The notes under the pieces were generated by a model. That model was not told the DNA's origin. It was given only the letters and a program-made list of their open reading frames with translations, and made no database searches. From assembly GCA_964247055.1 (NCBI GenBank), contig OZ176050.1:10230001-10294000 (forward strand): DNA of 64,000 nucleotides. Direction: 5' to 3'. Position 1 is the stretch's first letter. Every line of letters begins with the position of its first letter. Source of the stretch: Paragordius varius (lineage: Eukaryota; Nematomorpha). A program made the position numbers and the translations under genes. This document shows, one piece after another, positions 49,901-62,113 of this stretch.

Positions 49901-52637
49901 ATACACAAAAATATCTTATACGGAATGTTTTGCATGTTTTATTCATATTTTCTCTAATCTTAGTTTTTTATAAAATGATATACTTTGGTACAAAAACCGG
50001 TTTAAGTCTTTGATGGACATTGAATTCATCATCATCATCCTCGTCGTCTTCTTGTGATTCCTCTGTCTCCTCAGAGTCTTCAGAACCCTTTTCCTTAGCT
50101 GTGCTTAGGTCCTCGTGACGTTTTTCTTCGGGTATAGCTTTGAAACGATTATTGTCTGCAAATAGGTAAAAATAAATAATATTATAAAGAGTGATGGTGT
50201 AGTAGGTAGGGCGTTGGACTCTCACACTGCGTGCCTGAGTCGGAACCCCGAAACTACGCATTTTTCCATCATCACTGTCAGTCCTGGGCAGACGAGTGTT
50301 AATGCCTTCACATGTCCGGATACAATTTAAGTCCTTACCCTTTAATAAAAAAGGAAAATAGAGACTCTAAACTGTATATAAAGAGACAAAACGTAAAGAG
50401 AACCATATTATTTTATAAACCCTGTTATTTAAATAATATTTTATCGCTTTAAGTTGAAATTAGGGAATACATATATAATGAGGTGTATTATAACCAACTC
50501 TATTATATATTCCACAATTGTAATCACAAAGGTTATATGCTTATAAATATAATCTTGTTGTTTTTGTAAAAAAAATATTTGTCGTATAGTTTTTACGATA
50601 CTTTTTAAGTTCCACTGTAAAAAAAGGGTAGGTATAATACGCCATTTTTTTAAATATATCATTTTTATAAGCAAGGCCAATATTAATCGGGTTATGATAC
50701 ATACCAACTAAATAGGCATATGACGTGATTTAAAACTTAAATTTAATGTAAAAAAGGTTGTTTATAAAAAATAAATTACGCCATCATGGCTACAATAATT
50801 AGGGTTTGGTCAAAATCAAGTATGGCCAACACACGCCCCATCGCATATAGCCCTTGTAAATATTTTTGTAGACGGCGAGAAATTTCAAATTTTACGAAAT
50901 TTAAGTAAAATTAATTTTCTCAAACAAATTTTTTGAATAAATCTTTTCGAATTTAGGCACTGAGCTAGCGAAAATCGTTATAATTTTTACAGTGTAATAT
51001 ATATAATCTATTAAAATATCTGTTAATGCCCATATGTTTTTCGAATGCGGCCCGCTACCCATTTAAGTTAACCCATATATATATATATATATATATATAC
51101 ATGCAATTATAATAGTTAATTTTTATATAGATTTGTGAAAGTTTATGAAAAGAATTATGATTGTATATAATAAATAAAAAAAATTTAATTTAAAACATAA
51201 ATATGGTAAAAATATAAAATAATTGAAAAAAAACACTAAAAAATTTAGGCAAATAAAATCTATTGGAGTATTGAAATATTAAAATATATAAAATATATAT
51301 TACTAACCTTTAATGGATGACTCTTTGAGTTGCTTAAGTTTGATTTGTTCTTCTTCTTTTGCCTTTTTTAACTTTTCCAATAATTTTTGTTTCAGGAGTA
51401 GACGTCTTCGTTCAATTTCCTTCAAATAATATGAATAATTTATACAATTTAAACGAACATAACCAATTCTAAAACAAAACTATAAAAATAAATGCTTCAA
51501 ATCTTAATAAATATTTATAACGATATCCAGCACCACACTAAATAAAAGTGAAAATCCATAAGCTCTAATAAGTTACAAAATGAATTTAAAAAATTATAAA
51601 ATTAGCATGCCCTCTGTGATGTTTCCTGATCAAACAATTAAATGACTTAATTCAACAATAAATGTTTACTGCATCATTAAAAGTGAATCCATAGAAAAAC
51701 CCCCCCAAAAAATCACAAAATTGATCAAAACCGAATCCTCACTGCACCCAAAAAATTACAATATATAAATATCCATATAAATATTGCAGCATCTAAAAAT
51801 TCATCCCCACAAAACACAAATATTAAATAGTTAAAGGTAAATTTCAAGAAAACCACTAAAAAATAAAGTATTTAAAAAACACAACACACCCCTACAAAAA
51901 ATAAATTATAATAATAATAGGCTAACTTTTTCATCCTCTTCACTATCACGATCTGATTCATTTTGATCACTTCCTTCCTCGCGGTCTGAATAATGATATC
52001 GACTTGGTCCTTCATTCTCGTCATTATGAATATAAGTATCGCTTCTCTCAGCATCAGAAGTCTCCTCGGCAGATTTTGATTCGGCCCGTTCTTGGCGATG
52101 TAAATGTCTATGTCTTTCTAATCTAAAATACAATATCAACGTATTGAATAATGTATACAAAAGATTTGTAGGTATGGTATTAAAACGTGCTTATACCAAT
52201 TTATTATTCAATATAATTTATCGGCATAATTAAATTTAATATATAAATACAAATACGTAAGATAGCAATTGATGTAATTACATAAATATAATTTCGTACC
52301 GTTCTCTAATAAGGTCTTCTTTGCTACGTTCATATCGTTCTTCTCTACTATAATGAGATTTCTCTCGGTGCTCCTTATACCTCTCTTTGTGATGTGAGGA
52401 ACGTGAGGGTTCCTGTTCAGTTTCACTTTCCGATGATGATTTAGCAAACTCTGGTCTAAAATTTCAAATTATTTATTAATTACTTTTTGCCAGAAACATA
52501 GCGTTGAACTTTTACTTTCTTCATAGATATTTCCCCTAAAATTTATATTTTATTATACCTTTTTCATTTATGTACGGAATAGCTCCGCCCGTACATTGAA
52601 TAGGGACTGGCTTATGTACCGCAGTTGTAGCTGACAT
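46998..52637 (-). CDS. MFAP1: MFAP1, spliceosomal B-complex protein, complete
   Basis: Eleven exons in reading order: 52559-52637, 52484-52535, 52300-52455, 51927-52122, 51308-51419, 49984-50155, 49571-49679, 48881-49140, 48145-48304, 47652-47741 and 46998-47171. They sum to 1560 nt, or 519 residues; human MFAP1 has 439, the excess being in charged low-complexity parts. Landmarks match MFAP1 in order: [120 protein letters not shown], and [20 protein letters not shown]. The protein works in the nucleus with Prp38 during spliceosome activation. Introns in order are 23, 28, 177, 507, 1152, 304, 430, 576, 403 and 480 nt. A SINE sits just upstream of exon 6's acceptor. Confidence 0.95.
50192..50376 (+). 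mobile_element. tRNA-derived SINE
   Basis: The 5' part has tRNA-like Pol III boxes: TGGTGTAGTAGGTAGGGCG (box A type) and GAGTCGGAACCCC (box B type), then a unique body and a T/A-rich tail. A 9-bp direct repeat TATAAAGAG flanks it (50183-50191 and 50377-50385). The insertion lies in a MFAP1 intron. It is not a functional tRNA, since no complete acceptor stem is seen. Confidence 0.75.
50819..51073. mobile_element. Possible degenerate hAT MITE in a MFAP1 intron
   Basis: AAGTATGGCCAACACACGCC near the left and AATGCGGCCCGCTACCC near the right resemble the G+C-rich ends of the local hAT elements. There is no clear terminal repeat or duplication. Confidence 0.3.
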
Positions 52638-53136
52638 TGGTCAAAAGATTTTGTTCAGTCGTTGAACATCTGTTATTAACTTTATTTATTGAAGTCAAAT
52701 CAAACATGTAGAGTAAATGTTATGTTGTAAATATCAATAAAATAATATATCATAATCGTTTTATAATCAATATTATTTTATTTTAATAAAGATACCTTGA
52801 TAATTAAATTTTTTCTATAAAAATGCTAATGTTCTTTTGTTTAGGGCTTTACAAGTTAAAAAATTAACCTTGGTAATAAATCATAAAAATAGCTAATTTA
52901 GCGCATATGCCAAATTTTTTTTGATGAAATCGAAATTCTTCATCAGAAAAATAATATTAGGATACATAAAGGTGTGTTACGAACCAAAAAATTTAAATAA
53001 ATATTTTATTCTTCGGTAATAATAAAACAAATTTCGCATTGACACCTGTGTAGAAATTTAGATTTAAATAAATACATTAAAAAATTGAATAAAAATTTAG
53101 GGCCATAAAAAGCACTTAAGGCCGCGGTTTGAATAC

Positions 53137-53684
53137 CACTTCGATTTAAATTGGGGTCCAAATACCTCTGGCAATATTTAATTTGATATTTTAAAAAAAC
53201 TACTTAAAGAGACGGTCTTATTTTAAATTTATGTTTCTATCCTCAAATAAATTTTTAAATAACCCGAAATATCTCAATAAAATTTAGTTGAATAAAAGTT
53301 TTATATAAACTCCCTAGGCGCCATTTTTATTTTGCAACGTTTTTGCAAAATATTGTGTAATTTTAAGGTTAAAATAGAAGCTGATTTTTAAATCACATCA
53401 AACATTGATAGAAACAGAAAAATGGTTTATTTTGTATTATTTTTATATTTACCTAACGCACACAGGTCACTTGATTAAATTTTACTTTGGATTTTACCTT
53501 AAAATATCCAATATAAATGATTATTTAACAACTTTTTTTATATATTGGTTCATTAATGTTATATAAGTGCAAACATTTGGCATGGTTTCAAATTCTTACA
53601 TATTTTTTGGAGTATTTTTTTAAAACAGGCGTGCCAACTAACCCAATTTGAATCGAAGGACTGAATTTCTGTTGTATCCAAACG
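53137..53684 (+). mobile_element. TTAA-type MITE, diverged near full-length copy
   Basis: From CACTTCGATTTAAATTGGGG to ATTTCTGTTGTATCCAAACG, with TTAA at 53685-53688 and a degraded TACC on the left. Confidence 0.65.
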
Positions 53685-55831
53685 TTAAAATGCGCTGATT
53701 TTCTCAAAATAAACGCAAATTTATTGACCTTAAGCAATAGGTTTTTTTATGTGTGGTAGATAATGACACTATCAAATATATTTAAAAAATACTTTATAAT
53801 TTATTTTCAGATTTCGTTACAGCGTAGTTTATGTCCTGAAGCATGGTGTGGTGAAAATACTTAAGGACATTCTAAAATCAACTGTATATAATTCCCGTTA
53901 ACCCATGTTTTTGATTAATTTTTTTCGGCTTCAAATTTAAGATTTTTTGCAAGAAGAGATATTTAAAATTTTAATTAGGTAATATAAATGTTTATTGCCG
54001 AAGCGTATAGAAATTGTAAAATATTTTTGAGTGTTTTTCATAGTATTGTCCATGCTCCCATATACGTTAAAATATGTTTCATTAAAATTTTGCTAAAAAT
54101 CAAATTTTTGAGCAAATTCTTTTCTTCAAAATTTTTGTATCGCGAGACTAAGCATTTTTGGGTTTATATTATGAGAACTAGGTCATAGAGCGTTATTTGA
54201 GACTTTGGGACATGTCTAATTTATTAGGATTCAAATATTGTTTAACTTTTTAACATAATTTTTTTTGCAGACGACTACATTTCTGGGTAGATTTTTAGCT
54301 CAGGGCTAAAACTTGTGAAATACTGTTTTAAAATATCAAACATCTAGAAATACAAGTTGGGATAGCCCCAAAACACGATTGAAATCAATAGCTGATATTA
54401 AAATCAATGAATATCACGAATTTTGTTGAAATGTAATTTGGCTTTATTAAGTCAATTTTTTTCATTTTTTACTATAATATTCGTTTATTTGCCTGTTATA
54501 CTAGCTAAAGTTAAAGTTTGGTTATAAAATGACCCCAAACGGTATAAAATCTTGATTATTATTTATGATATATATATATATATATATATATAGCATTATT
54601 TATTAAAATATTTTCTAGCAAACATGTATAAAGTTTGAGAAGCAGTTAAGTCACTCCAAAGCCAAAAGTACCCTAAGAATCGTATGCATTTATCTATCAA
54701 AATATATATTTCAGAATTTTTAATAACTTGGATTTTCTGCCTTGCTATTTAATATAAATAAGCTACACCTAAATTCAAAACGCCTTAATTGAAAAAAAAC
54801 AATGAAACCAACATCGGCAACAAAAATTAAACTGTCATTTGAATAACCGCTTTTTAAATTTATTCGTAACACAACAAGAGATAAATTTGATCAATGATTT
54901 TGTTGTCTCCTTCATATATAATTTTATCTGCCATGAAAATATATAATTTTATTAAATATCTTCTGGTCAAGTCTTAATACATCAGATAGTTTGGAGGTTT
55001 TTATTCCAAATTCGTGATGAATCTCCCATCATATAAATTATTCATATCAATATAATATAGTTTATTTATATCTATATTTTTAAAATATCTTTTACATATG
55101 CAAAACATATGCTATACGCATGGAGTGTTGACAGTCATTCATATATTTTTTTAAATTTTTAAATTATGCTTACTATTTTGCTATTTATTTTTTTATTACA
55201 CCCAATCCATGGATTCATCAATTTATATATGGACACTAATGAAACATTCAAACAAATAGGTTTTTTAACTATTTCTTTTCTACTTGGTATCAGATAGTTT
55301 TTAATATAATATTTTGTTTTATTACCATTTAATCGCATGTAAAATTGGATAGCATATTTTAATTTATAATATTGTTAAAACAATTCATTAATAAGCTTAA
55401 TGGCAAATTAACAGGTCGCAATCATAGTATCCTGCTGTGTTTTCATACCTCCCCTACACTAAGATATTTTTGGTCATTTTATAAAGATATTAGTGTTTTT
55501 ATCATTTTTGCTCCCAAAGAAACATGTAAAAATATTTGAGAAGAATTGCATTAATTTTATAGATAAATTTTACTAAGCGTCTGTCTGATCTTTAAGGATT
55601 ATTTTTAATATATCAGGGCCTAATGATAAATTACAAAAATTAAAGCCAACATTAAATGAAATATTTTTTATTGATTTATGCATAAATTTGGGATGCTTTT
55701 ATAGTACATTATGTATTTATAATTATTTTAAATATATATTGCAAAATGCAACAAATACCATTAAGTCTGCTACCAGAATAATTTTCTCTTTCTGGCCATT
55801 TAGATACCGATAAATATTATCCTTTCCATAG

Positions 55832-55863
<32 letters not shown>

Positions 55864-56842
55864 TGATTTTTATAATTTTTGTTTCTATAACTTATGTAAT
55901 CAAGAAATAAATATATTTTAGAGCTCTGCAAATATAATATTTTTTTTCTATATGCCAGTAGCCATTTAGTCTTTTGGCAGTTCCCTTGATGACCATATAA
56001 GACTGTAAAAAAAGTTATGATTTTTAAAGAGAACCAATCACAAATTGGATTAGTTTTTATCCCAAAGATCTTTTTCCGTTCACGAACAGGAAAAAGTCTT
56101 TTTGGATTCTTAATTTAGATATATAAATTTCTTTATTTTTTGCCAAAATTTCGAAATTACTATATATAAACATTTTGTTATCTGTATATGGAATTATTTT
56201 ATGCTTGACTGATTAAATATTATTTTATTTTTTTATTTGCATATTTATTGTAAGAAATATGTATACTAAATCGTTGGATTCAGAGCTAATAAAAAGCTGC
56301 ATTAAACCATGTAAATGAAAATTCGATACATATTTAACGATAAAATTTTTCTTCAATGCATGTGGTTTTATATCTTATATTTTTATTTACTTATTTTTGT
56401 AGTTAGGTTAGGACCTCCCCGTTAATCCAATAAAATATTTGGCTATAAATTATCAAAAAATAAGGAAGGAGCTAATCCTTACTTATATTGCATATATTAA
56501 TTAATACTTTTTTTTCGTAGTTCAATATCAGAGAGAATTATTGTTTTGTGGGTGATATTTTCCATATGGTAAATTCTACTATAAGTTGAAATATTTATAA
56601 ATGATTTAGTGGTTTTGATGGGTACAAAAAGCATACAGGAGGAAAACATTTTGTGAAAATTTAAATTACTTTTACTCAATATACCTTTTAAAGGCCAATG
56701 GTTTGTACTTTATATGAAAGGAGGAGATGTTGGTAATGGGTCTTAATAAAAGTACAAAGTGGGTTTACTTACAAAAATTATTACAGTGTAAATTTATTCC
56801 ATTTTTTCCTTTAGGTATTGTATGCTGGTCAACAAAATCTGT

Positions 56843-56938
56843 GTATATAGTATAAAAAAAGGTTAGTCCAAAAATGTAAAATTATAGGGGAAAATGTTTA
56901 ATTTCAACCATTTGTTGTTTTTTTACCATACACAACTG
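56843..56938. mobile_element. CAGTAGCG-type MITE, second subfamily
   Basis: The right end TTTTTACCATACACAACTG is followed by TA; the interior GTTTAATTTCAACCATTTGT is nearly identical to 12644-12757. The left end is eroded (TATAGTATAAAAAAAGGTTAGTCC region). Confidence 0.5.
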
Positions 56939-58244
56939 TATATAACACATAGATGTCTTCTGAATATTTGCAATTCACCAATTTTGATTTTTTAGATTGA
57001 TTAAATTCCTAAGAGATTTCACGATTTTGGTTCTGTTAATTCTATTTTCCATTTCGTTATCATTTTTTTGTTTGCCCAAAAACATATAATTGTTTTGCTA
57101 ACAGTAAAAAAATGTTGTATCTTATAATAAATTATCTAGATAGGAGAATTATGAACTCAACTTTATTATTTATAAAATTGGAACATTTTTATAAAACAAT
57201 ATAATAATTATTATTGTCACATCAATTATCAGATCAATTTTGTTGAAATTTATGTAAAATTTTATTTTAGGTGATTTTTGTTTTACTTGTTGCGATAACC
57301 ATCTTTTGTTAATGACAACACAAAACAAACGACTTTTAAACCACCCTTCCTTTCATGAAGTTTAAACAATCTCAACTATTTTATCTTATTGTTATTATTT
57401 AAATGATAAAGCAATCATTTTTAGGCTAATTCAAGGAGATTAAGAAAACCTGTTCACATATAAATTTACTTATAAAGATATTTATCTTATGGATCTCTTA
57501 GGTACAATTTATTATTTGTCTCCAATCAAAAATTTTACTACTGCTGCTACAACAAAACTAATCTCTTTCTCCTTTGTAATATGATAAATTATAATTAAAG
57601 TTATCCCATTGATAGTAGTTACAAAAATAATAAATTATATTTAACTTTTAATATCCGATCATATAATTACTTTTGCCTTAAACAGAACAACAATCCTTTG
57701 TTTATAGAGAGCCAATAATTGGACGAAATAGGCCAGATAAAAACTATTATAAAGTTTTTCTTTTACTTTTCTGTTTTGTAAAATTCTGCTGGTCTTCTAT
57801 ACAATGAAATTACAACAATCAAAGCCTAAGTGACCACCGTTATTATAACTAAAAATAAATTTATTCTTGACAACTCTAATCAGGATTCCTGATCTTAGAT
57901 ATTTTTTGTTGCAGGAAATGACTATGTTTACCTTTGTTAATAAGCCAATATAGAAAGCGAGCGGCAAATTAATAGTTTTTTTGGATGCCTTTTTTGTGCG
58001 TTAGTTTTGTCAAATGTAGTATGCAAAAACATTATCTGATCAATGGTTTAGTTACACAAATATAAGGTATAATATGAAAGAAAGTTTTTTGTACTTTTAC
58101 TTAAAAGTTTCGCTATAATCTATCAAAAAATTGAACTCTAACTTACTAAACATTTTGGAGTTTTGTTTTCTATTCTTTTTTAAACTTTGGGAAATAATAT
58201 TAATTTTTTCGAAGTACAATACAAATGTAAAAATTAAATAAAAC

Positions 58245-58411
58245 TGTGGCGTATGGTATAAAACATTATTAGTCCATAAAAGATAAAAAAAATGGTTTTT
58301 TAAAAACAAACAAGCCTAGTTGTATATACACATATCCATAATATCCCCTTGTTTTATTGAAAAACATTTTTTATTTTTTTATGGACTAATGTTTTGTGTC
58401 ATACGCTACTC
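58245..58411. mobile_element. CAGTAGCG-type MITE
   Basis: CTGTGGCGTATGGTATAAAA with TTAGTCCATAAAAGA at the left pairs with ATGGACTAATGTTTTGTGTC and ATACGCTACT at the right. Same subfamily as 11527-11659. Confidence 0.65.
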
Positions 58412-59883
58412 TATATATTTTTAACAAAATTTTAAATGAAAATTGCATTAACCATATCTATCTATAAGTACTTGATTAAATCTGATAACTTGAAACATTT
58501 ATTTTACATGTAATTTAATGATTTCTTAACATATTTATTTTTAATATAATTGTGTTTACCTTGTTAATGACTATTTTTTTGTTAGACATATTCGTTATTT
58601 TTAATCAGCATTAATGATTAATTGGTTACATTTGATTTGAAAAAAAATTAATTTTACCTATTACTTTAGTAGATATTAGTTAAACCACTTAAAAATTGTT
58701 AATTTACAACAATGCTAAAATACATCTATTGTCTATAAATAATAGTTTAGGCTATTTTATTTTAAATGTTTTTTTAAGTGCTTTCTTTCAAGGTTAAAGA
58801 CAAAATAGTAATATATAATTGAAAATGTTTTATAAAAATGTAAATGTTAGTTTTATATTTCAAAATTTGAAATGTAAAAATCAAATGTAATAATTTAATC
58901 TATCAAAATAAGGGTATTGATTATAACTCTGTAGTATTTGTCCCAGATATTTTAATTTCCTATTAATATTATAATGAAGTTTTAAGTGCCACAATTAAAT
59001 ATATTCATAAGTTATTGTTTATAAAGGAAATTACAAAAAAGTTTATATATAATATATATTTATTTGATTAAAGCGGGATTAATTTTTAATTATATCATAA
59101 ATAACTTACTTAAATCTAATTATAAATAATGCTAACAGTTATAACTGTTAAATATGCTAATTAGATTTTGATTTATATTCTAATAATAAATGTCTTCAAG
59201 TTACTTTAACAGTATAAATATATATACAGTAGATATTGGATTATTTATACAGAAAAATAATTGCTAAATTTCCTAAAGCACTGATTTTAAGTGTTAAAAG
59301 AAAATGAAAACCAAAGCCAAGATAAAAAGTGTCAGATTTTAAAATTATTTTAATTTTTGTATCATATAGTGTTTAACATGTAAAAGTTTTATACAGCTTA
59401 TCTTATCAACCATCACAGATAAATAAATGATAACCTAAAAAAAATATTTTTCATATAAAATATACAACCATTTTTAGCAACCTTAATTTCGATTTATTAT
59501 TATTTTCAGGAAAAATTAAATTTTGATTTTTATTTTACTGAGGCGTAAATTAAATGAAATATATGTTCAAAAATTAAAATATTTTTAAAACTACCCTCTG
59601 TATGTAGTAATTCAATATTGTGAGAAATAAATTTTATTTATAAATCCTTTCTTACAATATCATTATTTTAATGGATTAAATTGTTAAAATTTAATACGTT
59701 AATTTTTAAAGGAAATAAGTACTAAGTATGTAATGGATGGCTATTTGATACTTAATAAATATAATTTTGTAAAATTTATGTGATAGTTTCAATTTTACAA
59801 TGAATGCATCTGCTATAACTCAAAAATAAAATACCAAAAATATTTAATTGCAAATTTTATTTTTAAAAAAATAATATATATAT

Positions 59884-59925
<42 letters not shown>

Positions 59926-61194
59926 GGATGAAAATAATTATTATTTAAATTTATCAGGTGCATCACGATTTCATTTTAAAATTTAACCGAAATTAAGCTT
60001 CATCGTCTGATTATTTTATAAAATTTGAGTTTTATACTTTTTTTGTAGAGTATATCGAAAGAAATGTTAATATATTTTTTCTTTAATTTTGGTATAATCG
60101 ACATATCAATGACCCTAAATTGACATTTTATCGTTTTCCTGCATATAATTAATAAATTAATAACAGATTTGTATAATAAATGAATGAAATTTGATATTTT
60201 TTTAATACAGAAATTACATGATAATACTAGTATGTTTCTATACAAATATAGAAATAACTTGATATTTCCGAAAAAAATATTAAATCCATAAAATATTTGT
60301 TAAATTTGATCCCTTTTTTCGTTTATTAAAAACATTTGTCATTTTAAAAATAAAAAAGTTTTGTAAATTGTATTTAACTGTTATTAGTGACTAACACTGG
60401 TCCACTCTAGTCTTGCTTAACATTTTTGCATATTTAACAATTTTTTAATATCAGTTTTGGATTGATGCCTATATTAAACCATTTTTTTCCATTATTTTGT
60501 TAAATTTTAATTTCTCTGTTAACACTTGCAATTATCATTATGTGTGCAGCATGTAGGGACTAACTTAAAATACCATACAATTTATCGATTTTCCCCTTTT
60601 GAAGTATACCATATATGGACAAGTGGGAGCATATAAGGCGTCTATATTTTTGTTGTTTTTTAACACCAGAAGAGTGTTGAAAATGAAACTCTTTGCGGGT
60701 AGAAAATTTATACTCTTTGTACATTATATTGCATCTTTCATTTTTTCTAATTTTTTCTTGATAATTCCCTGGTGGAATTAGTAAGTTATTATTGTTTAAG
60801 GGCTTGCAAGGAAAAAGTAAATGTCAATGTACCTAAGAAGGTAAGAATATTTATGTAGATAACAATAACTGGCTTGCGTCATCATTTCAGTTTTGATTAG
60901 TCAAAATTTATTTTACACCTATAAAAAAACCAAAAACCACCTCTCCGTAATTACAGAAACAAACAATTTCACAATCTATTATTTTATTAGACTAAAAAAA
61001 GTAAAAGCATGGGATAAAATCTGTTTAATATTCATGGCATGGTTTATACAAACACCGTTTGGCATACTAAGTAGTAAGAGAAGTGCGGTGTTTCTCTTAA
61101 AAAGCGCTAAAAAATTCGCCAAAATTGGATTTTTTTAAATACCAACACCTAAATTTTTCATCAAGAAACCTGTTGAATTAAGTACATAATAATA

Positions 61195-61308
61195 CAGTAA
61201 CGTAAGGCATGATAAAAAGTTTGTCCATAATTTATATACACAAAATCAATGTTATATAAGAAAAATGTTTAATTATAACCATTGAATGTTTGTTACCAAA
61301 CGTTACTG
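61195..61308. mobile_element. CAGTAACG-type MITE
   Basis: CAGTAACGTAAGGCATGATA pairs with TTGTTACCAAACGTTACTG, with TA on both sides (61193-61194 and 61309-61310). 114 bp, and the cleanest short copy of the second subfamily. Confidence 0.75.
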
Positions 61309-62113
61309 TAATAACTTTTGATTAGACAATATAATTGGTTATTATTATTTTTACTGTTGTGGTTTTTGCTTATTCTTGTAATTATAAATCCAATATATGT
61401 ACATACATACAGGTTTAACGAGGAAAAGGGCATTGTTCTCTAATCAACCAAATATTTTGTGAACCTTTCTTTTTTATAATTACATTTTTACATTTTTTAA
61501 TCCATAGATTTAAGATGCTAAAAAATGGATTTATTAATATATGTATGACACTGACTATATTGTATATGCAAACGACCACAAGATAGATATAGCTATATGT
61601 ACATAAAAAATGAATTTGTCATACATACATTATATTTTTTTGGTTGAATTTATAAATTTCATAATTTTGTTAGGATTAAATGATGACACTGAGATGCAAT
61701 GTTGTCTATTTTCAGCAAATGTCAAATAATTTATTTGTCCAACAATTTATCTTTATTGATTTATAATATACAAGTTATATCTGATTTTTCTTTTCTGCAA
61801 TTAGTATAAAGGATAAAATAGCGTCATATAAGGATAGTTTTCGTAAAAATCTGTTAAAGTATTTTAGTTTGAAAGTTTTACTGACCAATTTCCCAATAAA
61901 TATTTATTGAAAATAAATTAATTAAATTAATTTTGCACCATATGATCTGAGCTAAAACAGGGTATAATGGGAAAATCGATTATTATATTAATACGATTAA
62001 TATTTTTCCTTTTATCACTGAAATTAAACACCAATATTGCTCTTTTGTTTTCAAATATATATATATCATTTATTAATTTCCTATAAAAAATATATTAATC
62101 TCAATTTATTTAG

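Larger units (their letters stand above)
52638..62113. other. Long gene-poor stretch
   Basis: Between the MFAP1 5' end and the first visible RYK exon. It holds a TTAA-type MITE (53137-53684), (AT)n tracts near 54570, 55838 and 59876, and three CAGTAGCG-type MITEs. The RYK promoter and signal-peptide exon may be here but were not identified. Confidence 0.5.

Noticed and set aside
50192-50262. tRNA gene
   Set aside because: Box A- and B-like motifs are present, but there is no paired acceptor stem and the unit continues into a SINE body with target duplication.
53814-53905. Segment after TTTTCAG reading RFRYSVVYVLKHGVVKILKD, considered as a Tc1-type transposase fragment or exon
   Set aside because: Too short, without DDE landmarks, and the match to Tc1 is weak.
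60687-60782. MKLFAGRKFILFVHYIASFI, a signal-peptide-like start followed by a GTAAGT donor, considered as RYK exon 1
   Set aside because: It would leave two bases, but the visible RYK exon needs one from upstream, and no linking exon was found.
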